Shown here in pieces: positions 19,379 to 28,538 of a DNA stretch of 64,000 nt. Source of the DNA: Streptomyces hygroscopicus (lineage in GTDB: Bacteria; Actinomycetota; Actinomycetes; Streptomycetales; Streptomycetaceae); contig CP018627.1 of assembly GCA_002021875.1 (NCBI GenBank), forward strand, positions 4,712,001-4,776,000. Direction: 5' to 3'. Under the pieces are notes generated by a model, which saw only the letters and a program-made list of their open reading frames with translations, ran no database searches and was not told the origin of the DNA. The first letter of the stretch is position 1; each line of letters starts with the position of its first letter. The translations under genes and the position numbers were made by a program.

Positions 19379-20443
19379 TCAGCGGCGGGTTTCGATCTTC
19401 AGGTCACCTGCGGTCACGTTGCGGATGTGATCACTGGCGAGCATGTCGTGCGGGAAGCCGAGTTCAATCGCGCTGACCTCGTCGAGGCGGGCCAGTTGGG
19501 CGGCGGTGAAGTCGACCTCCAGGGCGCCCAGATTGTCCTCCAACTGCGCGGGGGTGCGGGCGCCGATGATCGGTGCCGTCACGCTCGGATTCCGCAGGGT
19601 CCAGGCCAGCCCGACCTGGGCGGGTGTGACGCCCAGCTCCGTGGCGACCTCCTTCACGACATCGGCGATGGCGAGGTTACGTTCGGTGAGCGTGCCCAAG
19701 GCGAGGTTGAAGCTCTTACGGGTGCCGTCGCCGGATGCGACGTTCGCCGCGGTCAGGTCGTCGCGGCTGTACTTGCCGGTGAGCACCCCGCCGGCCAGGG
19801 GTGAATACGGGAGCACACCCAGCCCCATCTCGCGTGCCATGGGGATCAGGTCACGTTCCCCGGTACGCTCGATCAGGTTGTATTCGATCTGGAGCGCGAC
19901 CAGCGGTGACCAGCCGCGCAGGTCGGCTATCGCCTGCATGCGCGAAACCTGCCAGGCCGGGGCGTTGCAGATCGCCACGTACAAGATCTTGCCCTGCCGG
20001 ACCAGATCGTCCATGCCGCGCAGAATCTCCTCGACCGGTGTCGTGAAATCCCATACGTGCAGGTAGAGCAGATCGATGTAGTCCGTATTGAGCTGTCGCA
20101 GACTAGCTTCTACCGAGGTGAACAGGCTCTTGCGGTGGCTGCCCGCGGAATTCGGGTCGCCGGGGCGGCGCAGCGTAGTGTATTTCGTCGCCAGCACCAG
20201 GCTTTCGCGGTTGTCGCGGGTGAATTCGCCCAGCATGCGCTCGGAACTGCCATTGCTGTAGGTGTTGGCGGTGTCGATGAAGTTGCCGCCTCGCTCGAGG
20301 TAGCGGTCGAACAGCTTGCGCGCCTCGTCCTGCTCGGCTCCCCAGCCCGACTCGGTGCCGAAGGTCGCCGCGCCCAGCGCCAGCGGTGAGACCCGCAGCC
20401 CGGAGCGGCCCAGCAGCCGGTAGGTGTCGAGGGTGAGCGACAT
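19379..20443 (-). CDS. Aldo/keto reductase
   Basis: 354 residues from the ATG with AGGAGG upstream; the frame is open further but without support. TIM-barrel AKR features are FIDTANTYSNGSSERMLGE (catalytic Asp/Tyr region), LVLATKYT (Lys), YIDLLYLHVWD (His) and the NADPH-binding C-terminus IIGARTPAQLEDNLGAL. Such enzymes reduce aldehydes or ketones with NADPH in the cytosol. It is divergent from an MmyB-type regulator, which probably controls it. Confidence 0.92.
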   Translation of the reverse strand: MSLTLDTYRLLGRSGLRVSPLALGAATFGTESGWGAEQDEARKLFDRYLERGGNFIDTANTYSNGSSERMLGEFTRDNRESLVLATKYTTLRRPGDPNSAGSHRKSLFTSVEASLRQLNTDYIDLLYLHVWDFTTPVEEILRGMDDLVRQGKILYVAICNAPAWQVSRMQAIADLRGWSPLVALQIEYNLIERTGERDLIPMAREMGLGVLPYSPLAGGVLTGKYSRDDLTAANVASGDGTRKSFNLALGTLTERNLAIADVVKEVATELGVTPAQVGLAWTLRNPSVTAPIIGARTPAQLEDNLGALEVDFTAAQLARLDEVSAIELGFPHDMLASDHIRNVTAGDLKIETRR

Positions 20444-20518
20444 CGTGTCCTCCTGTGCTCGTGATCCGTTGTCGAGAACAAGGCTGTGACCGCCGCGAGC
20501 CGGAGGTAAGGGAAAGAG

Positions 20519-20530
20519 GTTCCTGGGAAC
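20519..20530. promoter_or_regulatory. Palindrome in the aldo/keto reductase-regulator intergenic region
   Basis: GTTCCTGGGAAC (5-2-5 palindrome) is followed directly by a GCCAG/CTGGC inverted repeat at about 20531-20547, 14-40 bp before the regulator start. This is a plausible operator for the MmyB-type HTH protein. No promoter elements could be fixed. Confidence 0.35.
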
Positions 20531-20560
20531 GCCAGTCCCACCCTGGCTGTTGGAACGCAC

Positions 20561-21394
20561 ATGACGACCCACACCGTGGACACAACACAGGAGCTGGCCG
20601 CGTTCCTGCGGGCCCGGCGCGAGCGGCTGGACCCGCGCGATCTCGGTCTGCCGTCGCGTCGGCAGGCCCGGCGGACCCCGGGACTGCGCCGCGAAGAGGT
20701 CGCCGAACTGGCCGGGGTCAGCGTCGACTACATCGTCCGGCTGGAACAGGGTCGCGGGCTGCGGCCCTCAGCGGACGTGGTGGAGGCGCTGGCCCGGGCG
20801 CTGCACCTGGCCCCCGTCGAACGCGCCTACCTCTTCAACCTGGCCCAGCAGCGCCCCCGCAACACCGACAAGCCCGCCACCACCGCGGCGCCGCCGCTGG
20901 CCCATCTGGTCGCCGACTTGTCTCCGCTCCCGGCCATGCTGATGAACCACCGCTACGACATTCTGGCCTGGAACCGCGAAATGACGAGGCTCCTACTGGA
21001 TTTCGACACCCTGCCTCCGTCACAGCGCAATTCGATGTGGCTGTGCCTGATGCATCCGGAGATACGCGAGTTCTACGTCGATCGGGAACGCGTCGTGCGA
21101 GATGGGGTCGCCCATCTGCGCGCCGCGTGGGCCGCGCATCCGGAGGATCGGGCGTTGACCGACCGCATCGCCGAATTCATCACTCACGACGAGGAATTCG
21201 CGCGATTGTGGGCCGAGCGGGACATCCAGGTCAACGGCCGCGGGCACAAGGTGATGCGGCATCCTGACGTCGGTGTGATCGCAGTGGATTTCGAAGTGCT
21301 CATACCGCTTCAAGATCCGGATCAGCGATTGGTGATCTTCCGCCCCGCAGACGATGAGAGCCAGTCGGCATTGGACCGGTTGTGCGCACGGTGA
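20561..21394 (+). CDS. Helix-turn-helix regulator with MmyB-like ligand-binding domain
   Basis: 277 residues. The N-terminal HTH contains LGLPSRRQARRTPGLRREEV and AELAGVSVDYIVRLEQGRGLRPS, the usual signature of this family. The C-terminal PAS-like MmyB domain has DILAWNREMTRLLLDF and the HKVMRHPDVG motif, which in relatives binds a fatty acid or other lipid. These regulators usually act on a divergent oxidoreductase, as here. Confidence 0.92.
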   Translation: MTTHTVDTTQELAAFLRARRERLDPRDLGLPSRRQARRTPGLRREEVAELAGVSVDYIVRLEQGRGLRPSADVVEALARALHLAPVERAYLFNLAQQRPRNTDKPATTAAPPLAHLVADLSPLPAMLMNHRYDILAWNREMTRLLLDFDTLPPSQRNSMWLCLMHPEIREFYVDRERVVRDGVAHLRAAWAAHPEDRALTDRIAEFITHDEEFARLWAERDIQVNGRGHKVMRHPDVGVIAVDFEVLIPLQDPDQRLVIFRPADDESQSALDRLCAR

Positions 21395-21463
21395 CATCAC
21401 CTTGGCCTTGGCCGTCGACGCTGCGATCGTTGCCGTGGGTCGCACACTCTCACGGAGGCGTCG

Positions 21464-21949
21464 ATGAATCCGCATGATGACGACAGCACGCGAGCGGTCT
21501 GGAACCGGTCCCAGTCCAGCGGTTGGATGCTCGCCGTCGGCGCGATCCTGGCTCTGGGACTGATCGTCTTCGCCGTCGTCGACGAGACACACCGGTCCGT
21601 CAGCCTGGGCCTGCTGCTCGCGGCGGCCGCGTTCCTCATCACCGGGGCCATCAAGGTCACCGTTTCCCCACGCGGCGTCACGGTGGCCTCAGCTCTCGTC
21701 CCCTTCCTGCGGCAGAACATCGCGATGGACCGGATCAAGGGTGCCACGGCGCGCCGGACCCGCCCCCTGGAGATCGGCGGCTGGGGCTACCGGTGGAAGC
21801 CGGGCGTGCGGGCGGTCTCGCTCCGGGCGGGCGACGCGCTCTGGCTTGAACTCACCCGCGGAACCCGCTTCGTCGTCACGATCGATGACGCGCAAACGGC
21901 GGCGGAACTGGTCAACCGATACCTTCCCCCACGCCATGGGGGCCGCTGA
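21464..21949 (+). CDS. Small membrane protein, DUF3093/PH-like
   Basis: 161 residues. Two membrane helices lie near the N-terminus (WMLAVGAILALGLIVFAVVD and SLGLLLAAAAFLITGAI), and a soluble beta-rich C-terminal part includes GGWGYRWKPGVRAVSLRAGD. This layout resembles DUF3093 and bacterial PH-like membrane proteins. GGAGG sits before the ATG. The function is unknown. Confidence 0.8.
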   Translation: MNPHDDDSTRAVWNRSQSSGWMLAVGAILALGLIVFAVVDETHRSVSLGLLLAAAAFLITGAIKVTVSPRGVTVASALVPFLRQNIAMDRIKGATARRTRPLEIGGWGYRWKPGVRAVSLRAGDALWLELTRGTRFVVTIDDAQTAAELVNRYLPPRHGGR

Positions 21950-22082
21950 CCCCGCTCCTCACCAACGCCCGCGCTTCGCGCACCCCTGAAGAAACGAGCT
22001 GGCTCAACCGGACGGCGTGACCGCGGACCACACGCCGAACCACTGCTCGGCGCCGCCGTCGGATGAGGCCAGCAGGCTGGAA

Positions 22083-23459
22083 TCACACCAGCTCGGGCTG
22101 CGGTTCCGGTTGCAGCGCCGGTGCGGCCTTCGGGTCCCACAGCCTGGTGGTCCGTACGTAGCCGTGGATCACCGAGGCCATCGCCAGCAGGAGAAGCGGT
22201 CCGAACAGCCACGGATGTCTGGCCATCTCCATCGGCAGATAGCGATAGGAGACCAGGAGCGCGGCGAAGACCGTCGTGCCGTGGGCGACCAGTTGGATCG
22301 CTGACCGGTCCCAGCCACGTGCGAGCGCGCGCAGCACGGTCTCGATCGTGAGGCTGAACACCACGCCCGCGATGAGATCCACGCCGTAGTGGTAGCCGAA
22401 TCCCAGCGTCGCGCCGAGCGTCGCGATCAGCCAGAACGTTCCCGCGAACCGCAGGATTCGCGGGCCCTGGCGGGAATGGATGAAGATCGCGGTGGCCCAC
22501 GCCGTGTGCAGGCTGGGCATGCAGTTGCGTGGCGTGATCTCGTCGAACGGTATCGAGTGCGGGGCGCTGATGGGCGGCAGCGTGTGCGGCCACAGGTTGG
22601 CCGTCGCCCACAGCTCGCCGCCGGTACCGAAGGCGCCGGTGCCGTAGGCGAAGATCGGTCCGACCACCGGGAAGATCATGTAGATGGCCGGCCCGAGGAG
22701 GCCGATGGCCAGAAAGGTGCGCACCAGATGGTGGCCCGGGAAGCGGCGCTCGACCGCCACGTTGCGCAGTTGATAAACCGAGACGATGACCGCGGCCACC
22801 GGAAGCTGAGCGTAGACGAAGTCGAGAACATGGGCACCGATCGGCCCCATGGCCGCGACAATCCGGCCTGCCAGCCACGACGGGTTGCCCAGCGCGTGAT
22901 CGGCGGTTGCCAGGTACGGGTCGAGCACCGCCGGGCGGGTCTTCGCCGTGATGAGCAGCCAGGTATCGCCGGTCTTGCGGCCGGCCACCAGCAGCAGGCC
23001 CAGCCCGACGCCCTTGAGCAGCAGGGCGCGTTCCCGGCCGGTGCGGCGCGTGACCGCGATGACCACACAGCCCAGCATCACCCACAACGCGCCGTTGCCG
23101 AAGGGGTGGCCGTCGGTCAGCTTTGCGCCGACCGCCCACCGCACCAGCAAGAAGACGACGTCGATGCCGATCGCGGCACCGGCCGCGATGAGCCGCTCCC
23201 GCCAAGTGAGCACCAACATCATCAAGCCCATACCGGAGTACAACAGGAAGCCCGATTTGGGGGGCAGTATCACCTCTTGCACCTGATTGGTGACCGGCCC
23301 CGGCAGGCCGTAGCGACGCGCGGCGATCTCCAGCGCGATGAAGAACCCGAGGGCCACCACACCCGCCGCGGCGTACAGCATCACCCGTGGTCGACGCCAC
23401 GTGACGAACGTGGTCCTGCGGCTTATCCGGGACATCACCCGCGATGCTATAGGTATCAA
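22083..23459 (-). CDS. Polytopic PAP2-superfamily membrane protein
   Basis: 458 residues with 10 or more hydrophobic helices. The PAP2_3 catalytic motifs are CMPSLHTAWAT and GFGYHYGVDLIAGV, giving the two His and the Asp. This matches bacterial inositol-phosphotransferase/lipid phosphatase-like proteins. It is the second PAP2 protein in the window but lacks the GT87 half of the first. The frame starts at 23459 with MIPIASRVMSRISRR; the second Met is an alternative start. The lipid substrate is unknown. Confidence 0.85.
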   Translation of the reverse strand: MIPIASRVMSRISRRTTFVTWRRPRVMLYAAAGVVALGFFIALEIAARRYGLPGPVTNQVQEVILPPKSGFLLYSGMGLMMLVLTWRERLIAAGAAIGIDVVFLLVRWAVGAKLTDGHPFGNGALWVMLGCVVIAVTRRTGRERALLLKGVGLGLLLVAGRKTGDTWLLITAKTRPAVLDPYLATADHALGNPSWLAGRIVAAMGPIGAHVLDFVYAQLPVAAVIVSVYQLRNVAVERRFPGHHLVRTFLAIGLLGPAIYMIFPVVGPIFAYGTGAFGTGGELWATANLWPHTLPPISAPHSIPFDEITPRNCMPSLHTAWATAIFIHSRQGPRILRFAGTFWLIATLGATLGFGYHYGVDLIAGVVFSLTIETVLRALARGWDRSAIQLVAHGTTVFAALLVSYRYLPMEMARHPWLFGPLLLLAMASVIHGYVRTTRLWDPKAAPALQPEPQPELV

Positions 23460-23849
23460 TGCTTTGGCCGATTTGCTAGATGTTGGGCATTGGTCACCCT
23501 TCGTACCGGATAGCGCCGTTTTCCGGCGAAGGGCGGACGATGGGGGTTCTCGTCGTAAGGTCCGATCATGCTAACGGAGCGATACGGAAGAGTGCCGTCG
23601 CAGCGCCGTAGCCCCCCAGTCGGGCCTCGCAGCCCCAACCGGGCCTCGTAACCCCAGCGGGCCGCGGGGTCCCGGCCGACCGCGGGACCCCCTCGGGGTC
23701 GGCGGGCACCTCCGTGAGCCGACCGCGCTCGCCCGTTTTTTAAAAATGCCTGAAACAAGTTCTCGCCAATGAGACAGCCCTCGCCCCGGGGGTAGGGTCA
23801 ATACACCGACCCAGAAACACATTCGGACAGAACGAAAGAACGTGCGCGA
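23460..23849. other. Intergenic region with GC-rich hairpins and a T/A run
   Basis: No gene is seen. Between about 23590 and 23725 several nested GC-rich inverted repeats occur, for example GGGGTCCC paired with GGGACCCC around 23666-23692. They end in CCCGTTTTTTAAAAATG at 23732-23747, which looks like a factor-independent terminator or a stem upstream of the acyltransferase. The last 100 bp are AT-richer and probably hold the acyltransferase promoter. Confidence 0.5.
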
Positions 23850-25268
23850 ATGATGGCATCCCCCACTGCCACCGAGAGCGACACCAAACGATCGATCACC
23901 GTGCGCGCCGGAGAGGCGAGCGGTGACCGCATACGTTTGAGCGTCTACGACATGCTCATCGGGCTGGTCTACACCCCACGTACCTTTTTCTACCGCGAGA
24001 CGCTCGACGGCGAAGCGCTTCGCGCCTCCCTAAGCAGAACACTGCTCAACTTCCCCATGGTTTCAGGCCGCATGAAGAAGGATCCCGACGGCCGTCTCAG
24101 CGTGCTCTGCGACGACGCCGGTGTGCGCTTCATCGAGACATACGCATCCCAGCCCATGCCGGATCACGGGCCTCACCACACGGCGAAAAAGGGCATCAAT
24201 CGCTATCTGAGTCAGGTCAACCCGCTTCAGGTGGTCGACACCGACACACCGCTATTCACGGTGAAGCTCACCCATATGAAAGGCGGCGGCTCCGTTCTCG
24301 GTGTCAACATGAACCACGCCGTGGCCGATGGATCCGCCTATATGCGGTTCATGGAGAGCTGGTCGAAGGAGCATCGAGGGCTCGGGTACTCCACACCCGG
24401 CCACGACCGCGGCATCATCGACGCCCTCGCGGCGCCGGTCGCGGATGACGCCCGGCCGGACAACGACCACTTCACGGTCACCAAGCGCGGCCGGAAGTCC
24501 GCCTATGTGGCCCGTATCCTGCTGAGCGCCGTCGCCAAGGTGACGACGATGGTGACCACCCGCTTCACCGCCGCCGAACTGGGCACCATGAAGGACGCCG
24601 CGATGGCCGACCTCGCGGGCACGGAGCGATGGGTGTCGACCAATGACGCGCTGACCGCCCATCTCTGGAAAGCGCTCAGCGCATTGCGGGACCGCCCCGA
24701 CACGAGCGAGGAAAAGCTGGGCCTCCTCGCCGACTTCCGTGCTTTCGGCGGCGGGGCCGTACCGGACGGCTACTGGGGCAACACCGTCACCAACACCCGG
24801 CCCGGGATGCCCGCGGCCGAACTGCGTTCCCGCCCTCTCGGCGAGGTCGCCACGGCGGTCCGCGCGGGCTATGCCGAGAACACGGAGGAGAAAATCCGCC
24901 AGGAAACGGCGTTCCTCTGTGCCGAATACGAGGCGGGACGCCTCAAGCGCGTCCTGCCCACCATGACGCTCGACAAGTTCGAGAACACCATCGTGATCAA
25001 CAACTGGTCGAAGCTCCCCTTCTACAGCCTCGACTTCGGAGCGGGCACGCCCTTCTGGTACGACGTCCCGGCGCTTCCCACTCCCTGGACCGTACTCATA
25101 GCGCCGACTCCGGCGGACGAGCCCGGTGGCCGCGATGTGCATATGGCAGTGCCCCGTGCATTGGTCCAGACCCTTCAGGAACAGTCCTGGACCGACCGGT
25201 TCCACTGTTACGCGGATTCCGGCGAGGCATCCGCGCTGACTTTCGGATCGCCCAAAGCCGGAGGGTGA
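23850..25268 (+). CDS. BAHD/PF02458-type acyltransferase
   Basis: 472 residues. The catalytic HxxxD is HAVAD (His156, Asp160). The C-terminal structural motif DFGWG is represented by LDFGAGTPFWYD. Other BAHD-like blocks are ASLSRTLLNFPMVSGRM, TNDALTAHLWKAL and GYWGNTVTNT. The family uses acyl-CoA to acylate alcohols or amines and is mainly known from plants and fungi. There is no biosynthetic cluster around it and its acceptor is unknown. The gene has its own leader and a strong hairpin after it. Membership is clear from the motifs; the bacterial clade cannot be placed by eye. Confidence 0.85.
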   Translation: MMASPTATESDTKRSITVRAGEASGDRIRLSVYDMLIGLVYTPRTFFYRETLDGEALRASLSRTLLNFPMVSGRMKKDPDGRLSVLCDDAGVRFIETYASQPMPDHGPHHTAKKGINRYLSQVNPLQVVDTDTPLFTVKLTHMKGGGSVLGVNMNHAVADGSAYMRFMESWSKEHRGLGYSTPGHDRGIIDALAAPVADDARPDNDHFTVTKRGRKSAYVARILLSAVAKVTTMVTTRFTAAELGTMKDAAMADLAGTERWVSTNDALTAHLWKALSALRDRPDTSEEKLGLLADFRAFGGGAVPDGYWGNTVTNTRPGMPAAELRSRPLGEVATAVRAGYAENTEEKIRQETAFLCAEYEAGRLKRVLPTMTLDKFENTIVINNWSKLPFYSLDFGAGTPFWYDVPALPTPWTVLIAPTPADEPGGRDVHMAVPRALVQTLQEQSWTDRFHCYADSGEASALTFGSPKAGG

Positions 25269-25301
25269 CGAAACCGAAAGCTGAGGAAAGCGGAAGACCC
25301 T

Positions 25302-25331
25302 GGGCCGTGGGGGCCTGCGCCCCCACGGCCC
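25302..25331 (+). terminator. 13-bp hairpin after the acyltransferase gene
   Basis: GGGCCGTGGGGGC and GCCCCCACGGCCC form a perfect stem with a 4-base loop, 33 bp past the stop. The right arm is also the start of the following 20-bp tandem repeats. No T-run follows, as is usual in Streptomyces. Confidence 0.65.
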
Positions 25332-25380
25332 GCATGAGCCCCCCACGGCCCGCATGAGCCCCACACGGCCCGCATGAGCC
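25321..25380. repeat. Three 20-bp tandem repeats
   Basis: CCCCACGGCCCGCATGAGCC occurs twice exactly and once with one change (CCACACGGCC...). A CCCTGTCC microrepeat continues to about 25410. Each copy can pair with the left arm of the preceding hairpin. It probably arose by slippage. Confidence 0.85.
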
Positions 25381-25473
25381 CCGCCCTGTCCACCCTGTCC
25401 GCCCTGTCCGGATCTCATCGGTCGCGGTCAGGGCCCCGTGCCCCGGAACGGTCGGTTCACGTAGTGTCATGGC

Positions 25474-26208
25474 GTGTACGGGAGTGTCAGCGAGAAACCA
25501 GCGCCCGCCCGTGGCAGCGGGCAGCACATCCTGGTCGTCGACGATGAGTCGAGAATCGCCGAGCTGCTCTCGACCACCCTCGAGCTGGCCGGTTACCGGG
25601 TCGGCACCGCGGCCACCGGCGGAGAGGCGCTCGATCGGGTCGGCCGAGAGCGACCCGACCTGGTGATCCTCGATGTGATGCTGCCCGATCTGGACGGCTT
25701 CACGGTGTGCCGCCGCCTGGTCGCGGCCGACGAGAACCATCCCCCCGTGCTCTTCCTCACCGCCCGTGACTCGCTGGACTCGCTGGTCACCGGCCTCGGC
25801 ATCGGCGGAAACGACTACGTGACCAAGCCGTTCCGGATCGCCGAGGTGCTGGCCCGGGTGCAGGCCCTGCTGCGCACCCGCACCCGGCGGCGGGAGGAGC
25901 CGCCGCCGCGCTACGCGGATCTGCTGCTGGACGATACGACCCGTCAGGCGCGACGCGGTCGGCGGGCGCTGGAGCTGACCCCGGCCGAGTTCCGGCTGCT
26001 GCGCTATCTGCTGGTCAACGCGGGGCAGGTGCTGTCCAAGGAACAGATCGGCGAGCATCTGTGGGTGGCGGACCACGGGCGTTACGGGGACAACGCCATC
26101 GAGAAGCTGGTCTCCCGGCTCCGCCACAAGGTCGACGAGACCGGGCCCGCCCTGATCCACACCCGCCGTGGCTTCGGCTACTGGCTCGGCCGGCTCGCTT
26201 CCGCATGA
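25474..26208 (+). CDS. OmpR/PhoB-family response regulator
   Basis: 244 residues from a GTG. The receiver domain has the acidic pair Asp23-Asp24, phospho-acceptor Asp67 (VILDVMLPD) and Lys118 (TKPF). The winged-helix output domain ends in IEKLVSRLRHKVDE and LIHTRRGFGYWL, as in PhoB/MprA relatives. The stop overlaps the start of the kinase gene (ATGA). Its target is unknown; two direct repeats before the downstream P450 operon are candidates. Confidence 0.93.
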   Translation: MYGSVSEKPAPARGSGQHILVVDDESRIAELLSTTLELAGYRVGTAATGGEALDRVGRERPDLVILDVMLPDLDGFTVCRRLVAADENHPPVLFLTARDSLDSLVTGLGIGGNDYVTKPFRIAEVLARVQALLRTRTRRREEPPPRYADLLLDDTTRQARRGRRALELTPAEFRLLRYLLVNAGQVLSKEQIGEHLWVADHGRYGDNAIEKLVSRLRHKVDETGPALIHTRRGFGYWLGRLASA

Positions 26209-26951
26209 ACATGAATGAGCACCACGGGGACGGCCGGCGCCCTGAGGAGGACGCGTACGAGCGCCAGCAGCGGCTGGAGGTGATCCTGCACGAGCTGCGC
26301 ACCTCCCTGACCACCATCCGCGGCTGGGCCGAACTCCCGCTGCAGGGGCTCAGCGACGACCCCGAGCTGATGGTGCGCGCCCTGCGCCGGATCCAGGACG
26401 AGGCCGACCATATGCACGAGGCGGTCCAGCAGGTGTCTCCGCGCGCGGACACCTCCTGGGTACGGCCGCTGGACACGGAGCCGGTGGATCTGCGGGACGT
26501 GGCCGACGAGGCGGTGGCGGATCTGGGGCTGCTCGACCCCGAACGCCCCATCGCCCGCGAGAACTCCGGCCGGGCGACCCTCGTCGCCGACAACCGCATG
26601 CTGCGGCACGCCATCCGCAATCTGCTGGGCAACGCGCTGCGGCACACCCCCGCCGGGTCCCCGGTGACCGTGGCGGTGCGCGGCCCGGTGGCCGGGTCCG
26701 GTGGGCAGCAGCACGTCGAGCTGTCGGTCAGCGACCAGGGGCCGGGTATGAGCCCGCGCGACATCGCCCGGCTCACCTCCCCCCGCTCCGCGGACGGCCG
26801 GATCGAGCTGGGCGGCGGCGGCCTCGGCCTCTCCATCGTGCGGCGGGTGGTCGAGCGGCACGGCGGCGAGGTGAGCGTGCGCAGCGCACCGGACCTCGGC
26901 ACCACGGTCACTGTGACCTTGCCCACAGTCAGCGTTTCGTCAGGAAACTGA
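26205..26951 (+). CDS. Soluble histidine kinase lacking sensor and membrane domains
   Basis: 248 residues. The H-box is HELRTSLTTIRGW (His29), the N-box HAIRNLLGNALRHTP, and the G-boxes DQGPGM and GGGGLGLSIV. There is no signal, membrane helix, HAMP or PAS domain, so the protein is a bare catalytic core. The start overlaps the regulator stop (ATGA). Either it senses a cytoplasmic signal through a partner or it is the shortened remnant of a membrane kinase. Confidence 0.9.
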   Translation: MNMNEHHGDGRRPEEDAYERQQRLEVILHELRTSLTTIRGWAELPLQGLSDDPELMVRALRRIQDEADHMHEAVQQVSPRADTSWVRPLDTEPVDLRDVADEAVADLGLLDPERPIARENSGRATLVADNRMLRHAIRNLLGNALRHTPAGSPVTVAVRGPVAGSGGQQHVELSVSDQGPGMSPRDIARLTSPRSADGRIELGGGGLGLSIVRRVVERHGGEVSVRSAPDLGTTVTVTLPTVSVSSGN

Positions 26952-26997
26952 CCGGAGGGCGTCAGGTCGAGCGGGTTCGCTGGTCATCGTCCCCGTA

Positions 26998-27035
26998 ACG
27001 CGAAGGTTCACGTCCCCCTGACGCGAAGGTTCACG
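26998..27035. promoter_or_regulatory. Two direct repeats before the P450 operon
   Basis: ACGCGAAGGTTCACG occurs exactly twice, 23 bp apart (about two helical turns), 38 bp before the P450 start. Direct repeats in this register are typical of OmpR/PhoB-family binding, and the regulator gene is just upstream. Confidence 0.5.
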
Positions 27036-27072
27036 CTCCGCTCCCATCGGAATCCCCCACCCGAGGAGAGAC

Positions 27073-28317
27073 ATGACCGAGACGCTGGCAGAGACCAAGG
27101 CCGAGGCGGAAGAGCCGCTTCCGGAGTTCCCGATGCCGCGGGCGACCGGCTGCCCCTTCGACCCGCCCCCGACCACACGGGCGCTGCACACCGAACAGCC
27201 GGTCACGCGGGTACGGCTGTGGGACGGCAGCGCCCCCTGGCTGGTGACCCGGTACGCCGACCAGCGCGCCCTGCTCGGCGACCCGCGGGTCAGCTCCGAT
27301 GCCACGCTGCCCGGCTTTCCGCACCCGAGCGCCGGCTTCCGTGAGAACGCCGGGCGGCGGCGCTCCTTCATCGCCATGGACGACCCCGAGCACGCCCGGA
27401 TCCGCCGGATGGTCACCGGACCGTTCGCCATCAAGCGGGTCGAGGCGATGCGGCCCGAAATCCAGAAGATCACCGACGATCTGATCGACTCCATGCTGGC
27501 CGGGCCGACCCCGGTCGACCTGGTGCGCGCGTTCGCGCTGCCGCTGCCGTCGCTGGTGATCTGCCGGCTGCTCGGAGTGCCGTACGAGGACCACGACTTC
27601 TTCCAGCGCAACAGCTCGCTCTTGATCAACCGGCACTCCTCGGTCGAGGAGGTGGTCGGCGCCGACAAGGCGCTGACCGACTATCTGGACGACCTGGTCA
27701 GCGCCAAACTCGCCGCCCCCGCCGACGACATGCTCTCCGAGCTGGCCGCCCGGGTCAGGGCCGGTGAGCTGACCCAGCGCGAGGCCGCCAACATGGGCGT
27801 GCTGCTGCTGATCGCCGGCCATGAGACCACCGCCAACATGATCGCCCTCGGCACCGTGGCCCTGCTGGAGAACCCCGACCAGCTCGCCGTCCTGCGGGAG
27901 ACCGACGACCCGAAGGCGGTCGCCAAGGCCGTCGAGGAGCTGCTGCGCTATCTGACGATCGTGCACAACGGCCGGCGCCGGGTCGCGCTGGAGGACATCG
28001 AGATCGGCGGCGAGACCATCCGCGCCGGGGACGGGATCATCGTCTACACCGGCACCGGCAACTGGGACGCGGAGGTCTTCCCCGAGCCCGAGCGGCTGGA
28101 CATCGGCCGCGACGCCCGCCGCCACATGGCGTTCGGCTTCGGCGTCCACCAGTGCCTGGGCCAGCCGCTGGCCCGGATGGAGCTGCAGGTGGTCTACGGC
28201 ACGCTCTACCGCCGTATCCCCACTCTGCGGCTGGCGACCGGGGTCGACCAACTACCGTTCAAGGACGACGGTTTGGTCTACGGCGTCTACGAACTGCCCG
28301 TCACCTGGGCGTCATGA
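27073..28317 (+). CDS. Cytochrome P450, CYP105-like
   Basis: 414 residues with GAGGAGAG before the ATG. The I-helix reads LLIAGHETTANM, the K-helix ExxR is EELLRYL and the haem loop is FGFGVHQCLGQPLARMEL. The composition and the following ferredoxin match the CYP105 group of Streptomyces, which hydroxylates varied xenobiotics and macrolides. It forms an operon with its own ferredoxin and reductase. The physiological substrate cannot be read from sequence. Confidence 0.92.
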   Translation: MTETLAETKAEAEEPLPEFPMPRATGCPFDPPPTTRALHTEQPVTRVRLWDGSAPWLVTRYADQRALLGDPRVSSDATLPGFPHPSAGFRENAGRRRSFIAMDDPEHARIRRMVTGPFAIKRVEAMRPEIQKITDDLIDSMLAGPTPVDLVRAFALPLPSLVICRLLGVPYEDHDFFQRNSSLLINRHSSVEEVVGADKALTDYLDDLVSAKLAAPADDMLSELAARVRAGELTQREAANMGVLLLIAGHETTANMIALGTVALLENPDQLAVLRETDDPKAVAKAVEELLRYLTIVHNGRRRVALEDIEIGGETIRAGDGIIVYTGTGNWDAEVFPEPERLDIGRDARRHMAFGFGVHQCLGQPLARMELQVVYGTLYRRIPTLRLATGVDQLPFKDDGLVYGVYELPVTWAS

Positions 28318-28340
28318 GCAGCGGAGGTAAGGGAGTCACC

Positions 28341-28538
28341 ATGCGTGTGGAAGTCGATGTTCCCAAGTGTGTGGCGTCGGGTCAGTGCGTGATGATCGCG
28401 CCCGACGTGTTCGACCAGCGGGAGGAGGACGGCATCGTGATCCTGCTGGACGAGCAGCCCGCGCCCGAACTCCACGCAGATGTGCGTGAGTCCGCGGTGG
28501 TCTGCCCGGCGGCGGCGATACGGGTGATCGAGAAGTGA
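28341..28538 (+). CDS. [3Fe-4S]/[4Fe-4S] ferredoxin, P450 partner
   Basis: 65 residues. The cluster ligands are in CVASGQC (C-x5-C, the spacing of P450-linked 3Fe-4S ferredoxins) and the terminal CPAAAI motif. GGAGG/GGGAG precede the ATG. It sits 23 bp after the P450 and its stop overlaps the reductase start, so it delivers electrons from that reductase to the P450. Confidence 0.93.
   Translation: MRVEVDVPKCVASGQCVMIAPDVFDQREEDGIVILLDEQPAPELHADVRESAVVCPAAAIRVIEK

Noticed and set aside
26998..27035. PhoP boxes
   Set aside because: GTTCAC appears twice, but the 11-bp spacing of PhoP direct repeats is absent; the period is 23 bp.
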